Shown: piece by piece, positions 7,815 through 18,524 of the stretch | How the letters are laid out: each line of letters starts with the position of its first letter | How positions within the stretch are numbered: position 1 is the stretch's first letter | Source: Coraliomargarita sp. | GTDB lineage: Bacteria; Verrucomicrobiota; Verrucomicrobiia; Opitutales; UBA953 | Direction: 5' to 3' | NCBI GenBank assembly: GCA_024638885.1 | Contig: JAHEJL010000002.1 | Location: forward strand, 62,001-126,000 | Length of the DNA stretch: 64,000 nt | Translations under genes and position numbers: made by a program | Notes under the pieces: model-generated | The model's database searches: none | What the model saw: the letters and a program-made list of their open reading frames with translations, nothing else | What the model was told of the DNA's origin: nothing

Positions 7815-10125
7815 GGGTGATGGTCTCGTCGAGGTTGAGGAGGGCGCGCGCGGCCGAGAGTCGGTCGAGCGGGCGGAGGACGGCGAGTTCGGCGGGCTCC
7901 GGGCGGCGCGAGGTGCAGCGCACGAAGGCGGCTTCCAAGCCTTCCTTCTCGATCACCGCGGCCAGCGCCTGGGCGGCCTCGAAGAAGGCGGGGTCGTTGA
8001 GGAGCGTCAGGGCCTGCAACGGGGTGTTGCTGCGATTACGGCGGGTGCAGGAGGCGAGGCCGTCCGGGGCGTCGAAGACCGCGAAGGCCGGCGGCGGGGT
8101 CACGCGGTAGGTGAAGGTATACAGGCCGCGGCGGGTACGGTCGGAGCCCTTGCTGGTGTTCCAGGCACGCTTCACCTGGCCGAGGGACATCACGCCATCG
8201 GGGATCGGCGGGTAGACGGGCGGGCCACCGACCTTGAAGGTGAGGGTGCCGCTCGCGACGAGCGCGGCGTCGCGCACGAGCTCGGCGTCGAGGCGCAGGC
8301 GGGTCTGGCGGGCGAGCAGGCGGTTGTCGGGGTCCTTCGCCATGAGGTCGGGACGGTTGGCGGAATCGCGACGGTAGGCGTGCGTGAGCACGATCGTCCG
8401 GTGGAGGGCTTTCAGGCTCCAGCCATGTTCGACGAATTCGACGGCCAGCCAGTCGAGCAACTCCGGGTGGGAGGGCGGCGTGCCTTGCGAGCCGAAGTCG
8501 TTGTCGGTCTCGACGAGGCCGCGGCCGAAGTAGGCCTGCCAGACGCGGTTGGCGATGACGCGGGCGGTGAGAGGATTGTCCTTCGAAGCGATCCAGCGCG
8601 CGAGGTCGAGGCGGTCGACCGGGCCTTGGTCCGGCTTGAACGCATGCAGGACCGAGAGGACGCCCGGAGCGACTTCTTCGGCGGGACGGGTGAAGTCGCC
8701 CGCGGTCAGCAGGTGCGTCTTGCGCGGCTCGACGCGCTCCTTGAAGACGAGCGTGGTCGGCGCGCCGTCACGGAGGTCGGCGGCTTCCTTCGCGCGCTGC
8801 TGCAGCGCCTTGAAGTCCTTGTCCTTGGCGCCGGGGCCGGCGGCGAAGAGGGCCGCGCGGTCGGTGACGCTGCGTTTCGCGGCAGGCTTGCGGAGCGCGG
8901 CTTTCGCCGGGCCGGGAAGTTTGGCGGTGGTCGCCTTGGTGAGGCTTGCTTCCCATGCCTGCAGGTCGGCCAGGTGTTGGTCCAGCCAGGCGGCGAGCGC
9001 CTTGTCGGCATCCCGGACGGCCGCGGCCAGCTTGGCGTCGTCGCGGGACGGATCCGACACCTTCATCGTCGGTTCGTCCTGGTTGTTGAAGAACGCGAAC
9101 ATCCGGTAGAACTCCTTCTGCGTGATCGGGTCGAACTTGTGGTCGTGGCACTGGGCGCAGCCGACCGTCAGTCCGAGCCAGACCGTGCCGGTGGTGCCGA
9201 CGCGGTCGAAGACGCTGTCGACGCGGAACTGCTCGACGTCGATGCCGCCTTCCTGGTTCAGCGGGGTGTTGCGATGGAAGCCCGTGGCGACGCGCTGGGC
9301 TTCGCCGGCGTCCGGGAGGAGATCGCCTGCGAGCTGTTCGATCGTGAAGCGGTCGAAGGGCAGGTCGGCGTTGAGCGAGCTCACGACCCAGTCGCGGTAT
9401 TTCCAGATGCTGCGCGGGGCGTCGATCGAGTAGCCGTTGCTGTCCGCGTAGCGTGCCTGGTCGAGCCACCAGCGGCCCCAGCGTTCGCCGTAAGACGGCG
9501 AGGCGAGCAGACGGTCGACGGCGTCGGCGTAGGCTTGCTGCGGGTCTTGGGCGCGGGCCTGGGCGAAGGCGGCGAGTTCGGCGGGTGTCGGCGGCAGACC
9601 GGTGAGGTCGAGCGAGAGACGACGCAGGAGTTTCTCGGGCGAGGCTTCGGCGGAAGCGGTCAGCCCGGCTTCCTTGAGTCGCTGTTCGATGAGCGCGTCG
9701 ATCGCCGCCGGACCTTTCTCCTTGAGCGTCGGGCGGACCGGGGCGGTGAAGGCCCAGTGCGGTTCATAGGGCGCGCCTTCTTCGATCCACTTGCGGAGCG
9801 TCGCCAGCTGCTTCGCCGTCAGCTTGGGCTTATGCGCGTCGGGCGGCGGCATCACTTCCTCCGGGTCCTTGGAGAGGATGCGTTCCCACAGCGCGGACTT
9901 CGCCGGATCGCCCGGGACGAGCGCGCGGATGCCGTCGTGGTCGGCCAGGGCGCCTTCGCGGGTGTCGAGGCGTAGCTCGGCCTTGCGGTGCTTAGGGTCG
10001 AAGCCGTGGCAGGAGAAGCATTGCTCGGAAAGGATCGGGCGGATCTCCCGGTTGAAGGAGACCTTGGCGTCCGCGCCGGCGGACCAGGCGAGCGCAAGCG
10101 CGATGAGCAGGGCAGGGCGTCCCAT
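7807..10125 (-). CDS. PSD1/DUF1549-DUF1553 cytochrome c domain protein (copy 1)
   Basis: A 772-residue exported protein. After the signal peptide comes a PSC1-type haem motif (SEQCFSCHGFDPKHRKAELRLD). The DUF1549 block follows (LRRLSLDLTGLPPTPAEL, RWGRWWLDQARYADSNGY, DQLAGDLLP-like), with a second Cys motif VGCAQCHDHKFDPI. The DUF1553 block is C-terminal (NPLTARVIANRVWQAYFGRGLV, FGSQGTPPSHPELLDWLA, RRNRSNTPLQALTLLND). The linker (about residues 370-470) is shorter and differs from copy 2. It overlaps the DUF1501 gene. The function is unknown. The haem motifs and export suggest periplasmic redox chemistry. Confidence 0.92.
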   Translation of the reverse strand: MGRPALLIALALAWSAGADAKVSFNREIRPILSEQCFSCHGFDPKHRKAELRLDTREGALADHDGIRALVPGDPAKSALWERILSKDPEEVMPPPDAHKPKLTAKQLATLRKWIEEGAPYEPHWAFTAPVRPTLKEKGPAAIDALIEQRLKEAGLTASAEASPEKLLRRLSLDLTGLPPTPAELAAFAQARAQDPQQAYADAVDRLLASPSYGERWGRWWLDQARYADSNGYSIDAPRSIWKYRDWVVSSLNADLPFDRFTIEQLAGDLLPDAGEAQRVATGFHRNTPLNQEGGIDVEQFRVDSVFDRVGTTGTVWLGLTVGCAQCHDHKFDPITQKEFYRMFAFFNNQDEPTMKVSDPSRDDAKLAAAVRDADKALAAWLDQHLADLQAWEASLTKATTAKLPGPAKAALRKPAAKRSVTDRAALFAAGPGAKDKDFKALQQRAKEAADLRDGAPTTLVFKERVEPRKTHLLTAGDFTRPAEEVAPGVLSVLHAFKPDQGPVDRLDLARWIASKDNPLTARVIANRVWQAYFGRGLVETDNDFGSQGTPPSHPELLDWLAVEFVEHGWSLKALHRTIVLTHAYRRDSANRPDLMAKDPDNRLLARQTRLRLDAELVRDAALVASGTLTFKVGGPPVYPPIPDGVMSLGQVKRAWNTSKGSDRTRRGLYTFTYRVTPPPAFAVFDAPDGLASCTRRNRSNTPLQALTLLNDPAFFEAAQALAAVIEKEGLEAAFVRCTSRRPEPAELAVLRPLDRLSAARALLNLDETITRD

Positions 10126-10186
10126 CCCACCGAAGCAAGCCGTCCCTCCCGGCTTTGCAACACCTTGTGGGCTCCGGGGTCCGGGC

Positions 10187-11548
10187 TTACTTGCCCTTCA
10201 GGGGCGTTCGGAGCACGAACTGGATGCGACCAAAGCCCTTGTCCTTGCGCCTGTTCATGTCCGGGAAGGTCACGAAGAGGACTTCCCCGGTGTCCCGGAA
10301 GTGGTCCATCGCGACCGTACGGCGTTCGCTGCCCGTCAGCCCGAATTCGCTGAGATCGTCGTCAAGGTCGTCATCGTCATCCTGGTCGGGCGTCGTTTCC
10401 GTTTTGGTGGCGATCGGCGCATCGCTTGGGAACTGCACCCACTTGCCTTTTTCCAGGACCTTGGAGTGGCCGCCGGTCTTGAAGCTGTGGCAGCTGACGA
10501 CGGGGCGGTTCCGGTCGTCGATCCGCAGTCCGGCGACGACCTTCAGCCACGGCGGATTGCCCTCGGTCTCGGCGTACACGACGTCGCCTTGGTAAGGGCC
10601 TTCTTCCGCCCGCATCGGCCAGCGGATCTCGGTACCGTCGCCACGGCGGATGGTCTTTCCGCCGTCGTCCGAGTAGGCGTAAAGGACGTGCGTGTGGGTG
10701 TGCCGGCCTTGGGCCGAAGGGGTGTTCTTGTTCAGCACGGAGCAGGCGATGTGCATGCGCTTGTTCCGGTCCCAGACGATCTTCGCATGCGGTTGCATGT
10801 AGCCGTAGGAACCGCCTTCGCCGTTGTCTTCCCAGATGCTGACCGGATGCTTGCCGGTCTTGGCCGCCATGTTTCTCCGCTGTCCTTCGAGCTGATCGCG
10901 GGGAATCGAGGCGCCGAGGATGGACCAGGTCTGGGTCTTGGCGTCCAAGACGCTGATGGCTACGCCCATCGCGGGGATGCCGCAGCGGATCGAATGATAG
11001 AGCGTCCCTTCCGGGCCGCGGAAGAAGCCAGGGTAGGTCACTTCGGCGCCTGCCGGGCCGGCGTTGCTGTCGGGGCCGCAGGCGAACTCGAAGGCCGAGA
11101 TGTCCTTGGGTTTCTTCGACAGCCAGTGTTTCACCCAGGCCGAGCCATGCATGTCGCCGACGACATGGACGCGGCCGGTCGGGTCGACGGCGATCCGGTA
11201 GCCGCGATGAGGGTCTTCGCCGGTGACGTGTCCGGGCATGAGCGGGGCGGTCTCGCCTTTGCCGCCGGCGAGCGGCGCCTTGACGACGTAAGTCTTCAGT
11301 CCGGGCATCCAGAACACCGCGTAGACCTGGCCTTCATGGACGAAGGGCTGGACGCGCTGAGATCTGGGGTGATCCATGCACCCTTCGAAGTCCCAGACGA
11401 CCTTGTCCGTGAACTTACGTCGCTCGGCGTTTTTCTTGGCCGCCTCCGGCTTCGCTGCGGCGAAAGTCGGCAAGGCCTGGCCAAACATCAGGCCACCTGT
11501 CGTGAGCGCCAATCGGCGGAGGAGGTCGCGTCGGGTTTGTCGGTGCAT
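10187..11548 (-). CDS. BNR_4-type beta-propeller protein, Tat signal
   Basis: The chosen start at 11548 gives 453 residues and places a Tat-like signal directly at the N-terminus (MHRQTRRDLLRRLALTTGG...ALPTFAAA). It is preceded by AAGGAA about 9 bp upstream. An in-frame extension to 11641 would only add non-signal residues. The body carries repeated blocks of the BNR_4 family (VWDFEGCMDHPRSQRVQPFVHEGQ, GYRIAVDPTGRVHVVGDMH, WSILGASIP, YAYSDDGGKTI), a six-bladed propeller seen beside rhamnogalacturonan and sulfated glycan enzymes. A highly acidic insertion (DQDDDDDLDDD) lies near residue 405 and may bind calcium. It was probably exported folded. Confidence 0.78.
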   Translation of the reverse strand: MHRQTRRDLLRRLALTTGGLMFGQALPTFAAAKPEAAKKNAERRKFTDKVVWDFEGCMDHPRSQRVQPFVHEGQVYAVFWMPGLKTYVVKAPLAGGKGETAPLMPGHVTGEDPHRGYRIAVDPTGRVHVVGDMHGSAWVKHWLSKKPKDISAFEFACGPDSNAGPAGAEVTYPGFFRGPEGTLYHSIRCGIPAMGVAISVLDAKTQTWSILGASIPRDQLEGQRRNMAAKTGKHPVSIWEDNGEGGSYGYMQPHAKIVWDRNKRMHIACSVLNKNTPSAQGRHTHTHVLYAYSDDGGKTIRRGDGTEIRWPMRAEEGPYQGDVVYAETEGNPPWLKVVAGLRIDDRNRPVVSCHSFKTGGHSKVLEKGKWVQFPSDAPIATKTETTPDQDDDDDLDDDLSEFGLTGSERRTVAMDHFRDTGEVLFVTFPDMNRRKDKGFGRIQFVLRTPLKGK

Positions 11549-11635
11549 CGGGTTCCTTAGGTTTAACCCTGAGACCATGCCGGAGTTGCATGCTGCCGTT
11601 GTCCCGAGTCCCGGGGGCGAGCCTTGGAGGTCTGG

Positions 11636-11668
11636 AAACAAAACGGCCCGCCGGTGAGGGCGGGCCGT
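11636..11668 (-). terminator. Rho-independent terminator of katG
   Basis: On the minus strand a 10-bp GC-rich stem (ACGGCCCGCC paired with GGCGGGCCGT, 11643-11668) with a 6-nt loop is followed by a T-rich tract (TTTTGTTT). It lies 22 bp beyond the katG stop codon. Confidence 0.85.
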
Positions 11669-11689
11669 GCGGGGAAGGGCGCGGGACGC

Positions 11690-13912
<2,223 letters not shown>

Positions 13913-13945
13913 CTAGGGTTTGGAGGTTGGAGTTTAGGGGGAAAG

Positions 13946-14365
13946 TTAGCGGCGCTTCTTCTGGCAGGCGGGGCAGGTGCCCCAGTAGATCACTTCGGCT
14001 TCGTCGATCTTGAAGCCGTGATGCGAGTGGGCCTTGAGGCACGGGGCTTCGCCGACCGCGCAGTTGACGTCTTCGGTGCGGCCGCACGAACGGCACACGA
14101 GGTGGTGATGGTTGTCGCCGATGCGGTCCTCGTAGAGCGCGGCGGAGTCGGCCGGCTGGATGCGACGGATGATGCCTTTGTCCGTGAGGACGTTCAGGAC
14201 GTTGTACACCGACTGGCGGGAGATGCTGCCCAATTCGCCGCGGACGCCTTCGGCGAGCTCATCGGCGGTGGCGTGGGGATGGCGGGAGACCGCGCGCAAC
14301 ACCGCGACGCGCTGCGCCGTGACGGGCAGGTCGTGCTGGCGAAGGGTGGCTTCCGGGTCGCGCAT
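13946..14365 (-). CDS. Fur-family (PerR/FurA-like) peroxide regulator
   Basis: The start at 14365 ([10 protein letters not shown]) gives 139 residues, the normal family length. A start at 14401 would add 12 unconserved residues and run through an inverted repeat. The winged-helix part ([33 protein letters not shown]) is followed by the metal sites [11 protein letters not shown] (Cys91, Cys94) and CPAC (Cys131, Cys134), the structural zinc motif of Fur/PerR. Its position directly before katG is the classic furA-katG/perR-katG arrangement. It therefore probably represses itself and katG until peroxide or metal loss releases it. PerR versus Fur identity cannot be settled by sequence alone. Confidence 0.9.
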   Translation of the reverse strand: MRDPEATLRQHDLPVTAQRVAVLRAVSRHPHATADELAEGVRGELGSISRQSVYNVLNVLTDKGIIRRIQPADSAALYEDRIGDNHHHLVCRSCGRTEDVNCAVGEAPCLKAHSHHGFKIDEAEVIYWGTCPACQKKRR

Positions 14366-14378
14366 CGACCCTGAACAA

Positions 14379-14399
14379 GACGAAGTTTTGGACTTTGTC
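14379..14399. promoter_or_regulatory. Candidate Fur/PerR operator upstream of fur-katG
   Basis: An inverted repeat with 7-bp arms GACGAAG and CTTTGTC (6 of 7 bases complementary) around a 7-bp AT-rich centre. It starts 13 bp upstream of the chosen start codon of the regulator. The position is right for autoregulation. The sequence is not the canonical Bacillus PerR box, so assignment is by position and symmetry. Confidence 0.5.
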
Positions 14400-14440
14400 A
14401 AAATCCCTGCGCCGAAAAACCGCCAAGGGGCCTGGCCCCC

Positions 14441-15661
14441 TTATTCGGCCGTCTTTTCGCGGAAAAGAGCCAGGAACAGGGGGATCAGCACGACGCTCAT
14501 CAGGGCCGGGACGAGCCAGATGGACTTCCAGTCATGGACGCCTGCGGGGCTGGTGTAGTGCTGGGCGACGACGCCGGAGAGGACCGAGCCGACGAACATG
14601 CCGGCTCCGTGGGTGAAGACGGCGATCAGCCCTTGGGCCGAGGCGCGGAGGCTTTCGCCGGCGGCCTTGTCGACGTACATGCGGCCCATCACGAAGATGA
14701 AGTCATAGCACATGCCGTGGAGCAGGATGCCGCCGAGGACCATCCAGGTCGCCGTCGGCTGCTGATGGAAGTAGGCGAAGAGCGCGAAGCGGACGGCCCA
14801 GGCGGCCATGCCCAGGATCATGATGCGTTTGACGCCGAGGAACGGCAGGAGCAGCGGCAGCAGGAGGACGAAGCCGACTTCCGAGACCTGGCCCAGCGTC
14901 ATCTTCGCGGTGAAGTCCGCGACGTTCATCTCGCTGAGGAACGCGCCGGTCCAGGTGAAGTAGAAGCTCAGCGGGATGCAGATGAGGAAGGAGCAGAACA
15001 TGAAGACCGCGAACGAGCGGTCCTTGAAGAGCTTCAGCGCGTCAAGGCCGAGCAGCTTGCTGGCCGAGACCGGGCCGGCCTCGCCCTTGGGCGGGGTGTT
15101 CGGGAGCGTGAAGGAATAGAGCGCGATGGCGACGGCGATGCCGCTGGCCAGCTTGAACATCCCGTTGTTGTCGGCCAGGGCGGCGGCGTTGACGACGAGG
15201 GCGGCGGCGATCCAGCCGATCGCGGCGGCGGCCATGACGATGGGGAACCAACGGGAGGGGTTCGGCGCGTGGGTCAGCGTGATGGTGTTGATGAGGCCGT
15301 GGCCCGCCATGTAGGTCAGCGTGTAGGCGATCAGCGAAGGGTAGAAGACGTCGAAGGTGGTCTGCTGGGAGATCCACCAGAGCAAGCCCGCGCCCAGCAG
15401 GTGCAGGCCGCCGAGCAGGCGCTGCGCGGGCACGTAGCGGTCGGCGATGACGCCGATGAGGAAGGGCGAGACCAGTGCGCCGATGGCGGTGGTGCCGTAG
15501 GCGAGGCCGATCTGGGTGCCGGAGAAGTTCAGCTTCCCGAGGTAGACCGACATGGTGTTATACCAGCAGCTCCAGACGAAGAAGTGCAGGAACACCATCG
15601 AGGCCAGACGGAGATAGAGGGTGGGGGTCATCGCTTGGGGAGCAGGGGTAGGTTCGCGCAT
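14441..15661 (-). CDS. MFS transporter, nucleoside:H+ symporter type
   Basis: A hydrophobic 406-residue protein with about 12 membrane segments. The beginning (LYLRLASMVFLHFFVWSCWY...MSVYLG) and the motif GVIADRYVPAQRLLGGLHLLGAGLLW are typical of the NHS (NupG/XapB-like) nucleoside:H+ symporter branch. A central cytoplasmic loop lies after TLPNTPPKGEAG. It probably imports nucleosides or a related sugar across the inner membrane. The start could also be the Met at 15631 (MTPTLYLRL). Neither start has a clear Shine-Dalgarno. It lies between the fur-katG unit and a metallophosphoesterase gene, 29 bp from the latter. Confidence 0.83.
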   Translation of the reverse strand: MREPTPAPQAMTPTLYLRLASMVFLHFFVWSCWYNTMSVYLGKLNFSGTQIGLAYGTTAIGALVSPFLIGVIADRYVPAQRLLGGLHLLGAGLLWWISQQTTFDVFYPSLIAYTLTYMAGHGLINTITLTHAPNPSRWFPIVMAAAAIGWIAAALVVNAAALADNNGMFKLASGIAVAIALYSFTLPNTPPKGEAGPVSASKLLGLDALKLFKDRSFAVFMFCSFLICIPLSFYFTWTGAFLSEMNVADFTAKMTLGQVSEVGFVLLLPLLLPFLGVKRIMILGMAAWAVRFALFAYFHQQPTATWMVLGGILLHGMCYDFIFVMGRMYVDKAAGESLRASAQGLIAVFTHGAGMFVGSVLSGVVAQHYTSPAGVHDWKSIWLVPALMSVVLIPLFLALFREKTAE

Positions 15662-15690
15662 CGAGTTAGAGGGGTGGGGGGAGCGTCAGG

Positions 15691-16635
15691 TTATTTCTGC
15701 TTGGCGCCAGCCTTCTTCGGGGCGGGCTGGCGTCCGAAGAACCACTTGGTTTCGCCGGACCACGCATGGTCGGGTTCCAGGGTGTTGAGCTTGAGCTGGA
15801 AACCGAGGGGGTTGAAGCGGGCCGAGGTCCAGCCGGTGGCGTTGGTGTTCGGATTGAACACGTAGGCGCAGGCGATGGTGCTGATGATGTGGATGTCGTT
15901 CTCCTTGGCCTGCGTCCACTCATGGGTGTGGCCGTGCACGTAAGCCTTCACCTGCGGGCGCTTGGCGAGCTCGGGCCAGAAGTCGGCCGTGTCCGCGATG
16001 CCGCCTTTGTAACTCCGGCTGTCGCCGCCGACCTGCGGGTTGTGGTGTCCGATGAGCACGACCGGCTTCGTCGGGACTTCGTCGATCCTGGCGAGCATCC
16101 AGGCGATCTGTTCGGCCCCGAGCCTACCGCCGGGCCCCGGGGTCTGATCGAGGGTGTCCAGCAGGATGAGGCGGGTGGAAGGCAGGTCGATGACGCTGTT
16201 GTGGCGAGGCTCCTTGAGCGACGAAGCGCTCTTCATCTCCGGGAAGGCCTGGCTGAAGACGTCACGGACGTCGTGGTTGCCGAGCGTGAGGTGGAGGGGG
16301 ATGCCGGCTTCGCGCAGCGGAGCGATGAGTTCGCGGACGACCGCGTAGTCGGCGGCGGTGCCGACGGCGAGGGCGAGGTCGCCGTTGATGATGACCGCGG
16401 CGGGCTTCTTGGGCAGCGCGAGGATCTGCTTCACCGCCGAGCGCAGGTGCTCGCCGTCGGCCTTGGCGTTGGCGGGGATCTTTTCTTCCGGGATGCCGGT
16501 GACGTGGATGTCGTTGAGGAGCACGACCTCGTCGCCGCCCGACGTGTCGAGCGCCGCGAGTCCGCGGAGCGGGAAGGCGAGGGTGGCCAATCCCGCGAGC
16601 TGGAAGAATCGGCGACGGGAAAGGGCGGAGCTCAT
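15691..16635 (-). CDS. Exported calcineurin-like metallophosphoesterase
   Basis: A 314-residue protein with a Tat-like signal (SRRRFFQLAGLATLAFPLRG). The full metallophosphoesterase signature set is present: NDIH (Asp42, His44), INGDLA, LGNHD, LIGHHNP and HGHTH, which coordinate two metals. It should hydrolyse a phosphomono- or diester outside the cytoplasm. Folded export with bound metals fits the Tat signal. The C-terminal lysine-rich tail (KKAGAKQK) is not conserved in the family. The adjacent transporter suggests, as inference only, scavenging of phosphorylated nucleosides. Confidence 0.88.
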   Translation of the reverse strand: MSSALSRRRFFQLAGLATLAFPLRGLAALDTSGGDEVVLLNDIHVTGIPEEKIPANAKADGEHLRSAVKQILALPKKPAAVIINGDLALAVGTAADYAVVRELIAPLREAGIPLHLTLGNHDVRDVFSQAFPEMKSASSLKEPRHNSVIDLPSTRLILLDTLDQTPGPGGRLGAEQIAWMLARIDEVPTKPVVLIGHHNPQVGGDSRSYKGGIADTADFWPELAKRPQVKAYVHGHTHEWTQAKENDIHIISTIACAYVFNPNTNATGWTSARFNPLGFQLKLNTLEPDHAWSGETKWFFGRQPAPKKAGAKQK

Positions 16636-16835
16636 GGGGCGCGGGGTGGCGATGGCCGGAGCATGGCTCTCCGATGCCGGAAGGAAATCCTTTAGGCGGC
16701 TTTTATACGCTCGAATCAGGGCTATAAGCGCCGGCGTCCGCCGCTGCCGTCCGAGGACGACAGACGAGTCCGTCGATGGGCTTCGCTTATTAATATCGGA
16801 AAGCTCCTTCCGGTCCTCAGAATTTCCCCATCCCC

Positions 16836-18227
16836 ATGAAACTCCCCGCGCTCCTCCTGCTGGCCGCCGCTGCCGTCTCCTTCGCCGCCGAACCGGCGCT
16901 CACGATCTACAACGGCGGTTATGCCGTGGTGCGTGAGACCTTGCCGATCGAATTCAAGTCCGGCGTCAACCAGGTCTCCTTCGCCGGGGCCACCGCTCAG
17001 GTCGAAGCCGATTCGGTGATCCTCCGCGACATCGCCGGCAAGGCCGAGTTCCAGATCCTCGAGCAGTCGTACCGTAACGACCCGGTCTCGCAGGCGATGC
17101 TGCTCTCGCTCTTCGAGGGCAAGACGCTCGAGTTCAACCGGCGCGAGACCAACAAGCCGGATCGCATCGTGACCGGCAAGGTCGTGCGCAGCGGCTTCGT
17201 CCCCGGGGGCAGCTTCGTGGAGCCGATCATCGAGGTCGACGGCAAGCTGCAGTTCTCCCTGCCCGGCGAGCCGGTCTTCCCGTCGCTCGGTACGGACAAC
17301 GTCCTCAAGCCGACCCTAAATTGGAAACTGAATAGCGCGTCTTCCGGCAAGATCGACGCGGAGGTCGCCTACCTCAGCCGCGGTTTCACTTGGGAGGCCA
17401 GCTATAACCTCGTGGCGACCGACAAGAGCGACCTGCTGGACGTCGTCGGTTGGGTCACGATGAACAATCATAGCGGCATGACGTTCACCGACGCCAAGAT
17501 CAAGCTGATGGCCGGTGACGTGAACCGCGTGCAGCCGGATTACCCGATGGCGGCCCGTGCCATGGTGGCTGACAATCTGGCGATGGGCGCCGCCAAGGTC
17601 GTCACGGAGAAGTCCTTCGACGAATTCCACCTCTATACGCTGGGCAATCCGGCGACCCTGCGGGACAAGGAGACCAAGCAGGTCGAGTTCGTGCGCGCCA
17701 CGGGCGTGAAGGCCGAACGCATCTATGTCTTCGAGGGATCTGGTCACTATCGTCGCGGGGTCGCTTCGCCGGGCAAGGTGCAGGTCTATCGCGAGTTCAA
17801 GAACTCCGAAGCCAACAAGCTCGGCCTCGCCCTGCCGAAGGGCAAGGTGCGTTTCTATTCCCAGGACGGCGACCGTCAGCTCGAGTTCGTGGGTGAGAAT
17901 CAGATCGATCATACGCCGAAGGACGAGGTCATCCGCGTGCTCACGGGCAACAGCTTCGACCTCGCGGGCGAGCGTCGGATGACGAACAGCACCGAGAACG
18001 GTGCCGAGCGCGTCGCCACCCAGACCTTCGAGATCAAGGTCCGCAACCATAAGAAGGAGCCCGTCGAGATCCGCGTGGTGGAACACGCCAATCACGGTGG
18101 TAGCTGGACCCTGACCGCCCAGAGCCAGGAACATAAGAAGAAGGATGCCACGACCTTCGAGTTCCGCGTCCCGCTCAAGCCCGACGAAGAGAAGGTCGTG
18201 ACGTATACGATTCGTTATACGTGGTGA
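16836..18227 (+). CDS. DUF4139 domain-containing exported protein
   Basis: A 463-residue plus-strand protein with a signal peptide (MKLPALLLLAAAAVSFAAEP). It continues as a beta-rich DUF4139-type protein: LTIYNGGYAVVRETLP at the start, the YLSRGFTWEASYNLV block about residue 175, NNHSGMTFTDAKIKLMAGDVN about 210, and a C-terminal half ending in KPDEEKVVTYTIRY. No enzymatic motif is visible, so a structural or envelope role is possible. It is one of few plus-strand genes, divergent from the metallophosphoesterase with a 200-bp gap that probably holds both promoters. Its stop codon is followed within 2 bp by a heptamer array. Confidence 0.82.
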   Translation: MKLPALLLLAAAAVSFAAEPALTIYNGGYAVVRETLPIEFKSGVNQVSFAGATAQVEADSVILRDIAGKAEFQILEQSYRNDPVSQAMLLSLFEGKTLEFNRRETNKPDRIVTGKVVRSGFVPGGSFVEPIIEVDGKLQFSLPGEPVFPSLGTDNVLKPTLNWKLNSASSGKIDAEVAYLSRGFTWEASYNLVATDKSDLLDVVGWVTMNNHSGMTFTDAKIKLMAGDVNRVQPDYPMAARAMVADNLAMGAAKVVTEKSFDEFHLYTLGNPATLRDKETKQVEFVRATGVKAERIYVFEGSGHYRRGVASPGKVQVYREFKNSEANKLGLALPKGKVRFYSQDGDRQLEFVGENQIDHTPKDEVIRVLTGNSFDLAGERRMTNSTENGAERVATQTFEIKVRNHKKEPVEIRVVEHANHGGSWTLTAQSQEHKKKDATTFEFRVPLKPDEEKVVTYTIRYTW

Positions 18228-18229
18228 AG

Positions 18230-18524
18230 GCGGTTGGCGGTTAGCGGTAGGCGGTTGGGTGGAGACAGTAACTCAAAGGGAGACCGGAAACCGGGAGGGA
18301 TACTGCGGCTGTGCCTCGGGTTGGGCGGTCATTGCCATGACCGCCGTTCGCAGTTTTGCGTAAGTCCAGTCAGGTAAGGTAACCGACCTTTTCGACGTCC
18401 GTTCGTCAACGGACGTGATGGCAATCACGTCCCTACCTTATGACCCCAGCCAATCATCCGGTCCCCGGTCTCCCTTTTGCTTTGATGTGTTCCCGACCGC
18501 TATCCGCCTTCCGCTAACCGCTAT
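18230..18524. repeat. Composite repeat A: heptamer arrays, inverted repeats and REPIN
   Basis: The gap between two convergent genes is filled by nested repeats. Four GCGGTTR heptamers (18230-18257) start 2 bp after the plus-strand stop. An arm beginning CTCAAAGGGAGACCGG (18272-18294) comes next. A REPIN (18318-18437) has hairpins CGGTCATTGCCATGACCG and CGTGATGGCAATCACG, ending CCCTACC. The inverted arm is at 18458-18479. Four CCGCTAT-type heptamers (18497-18524) overlap the TAG stop of the minus-strand gene. The two hairpins carry the same loop (ATTGCCAT and its complement) on different stems. Confidence 0.85.

Noticed and set aside
18318..18437. REPIN hairpins considered as simple terminators
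   Set aside because: No T-tract on either side, and paired with a second hairpin of different stem and shared loop, which fits a repeat element better.
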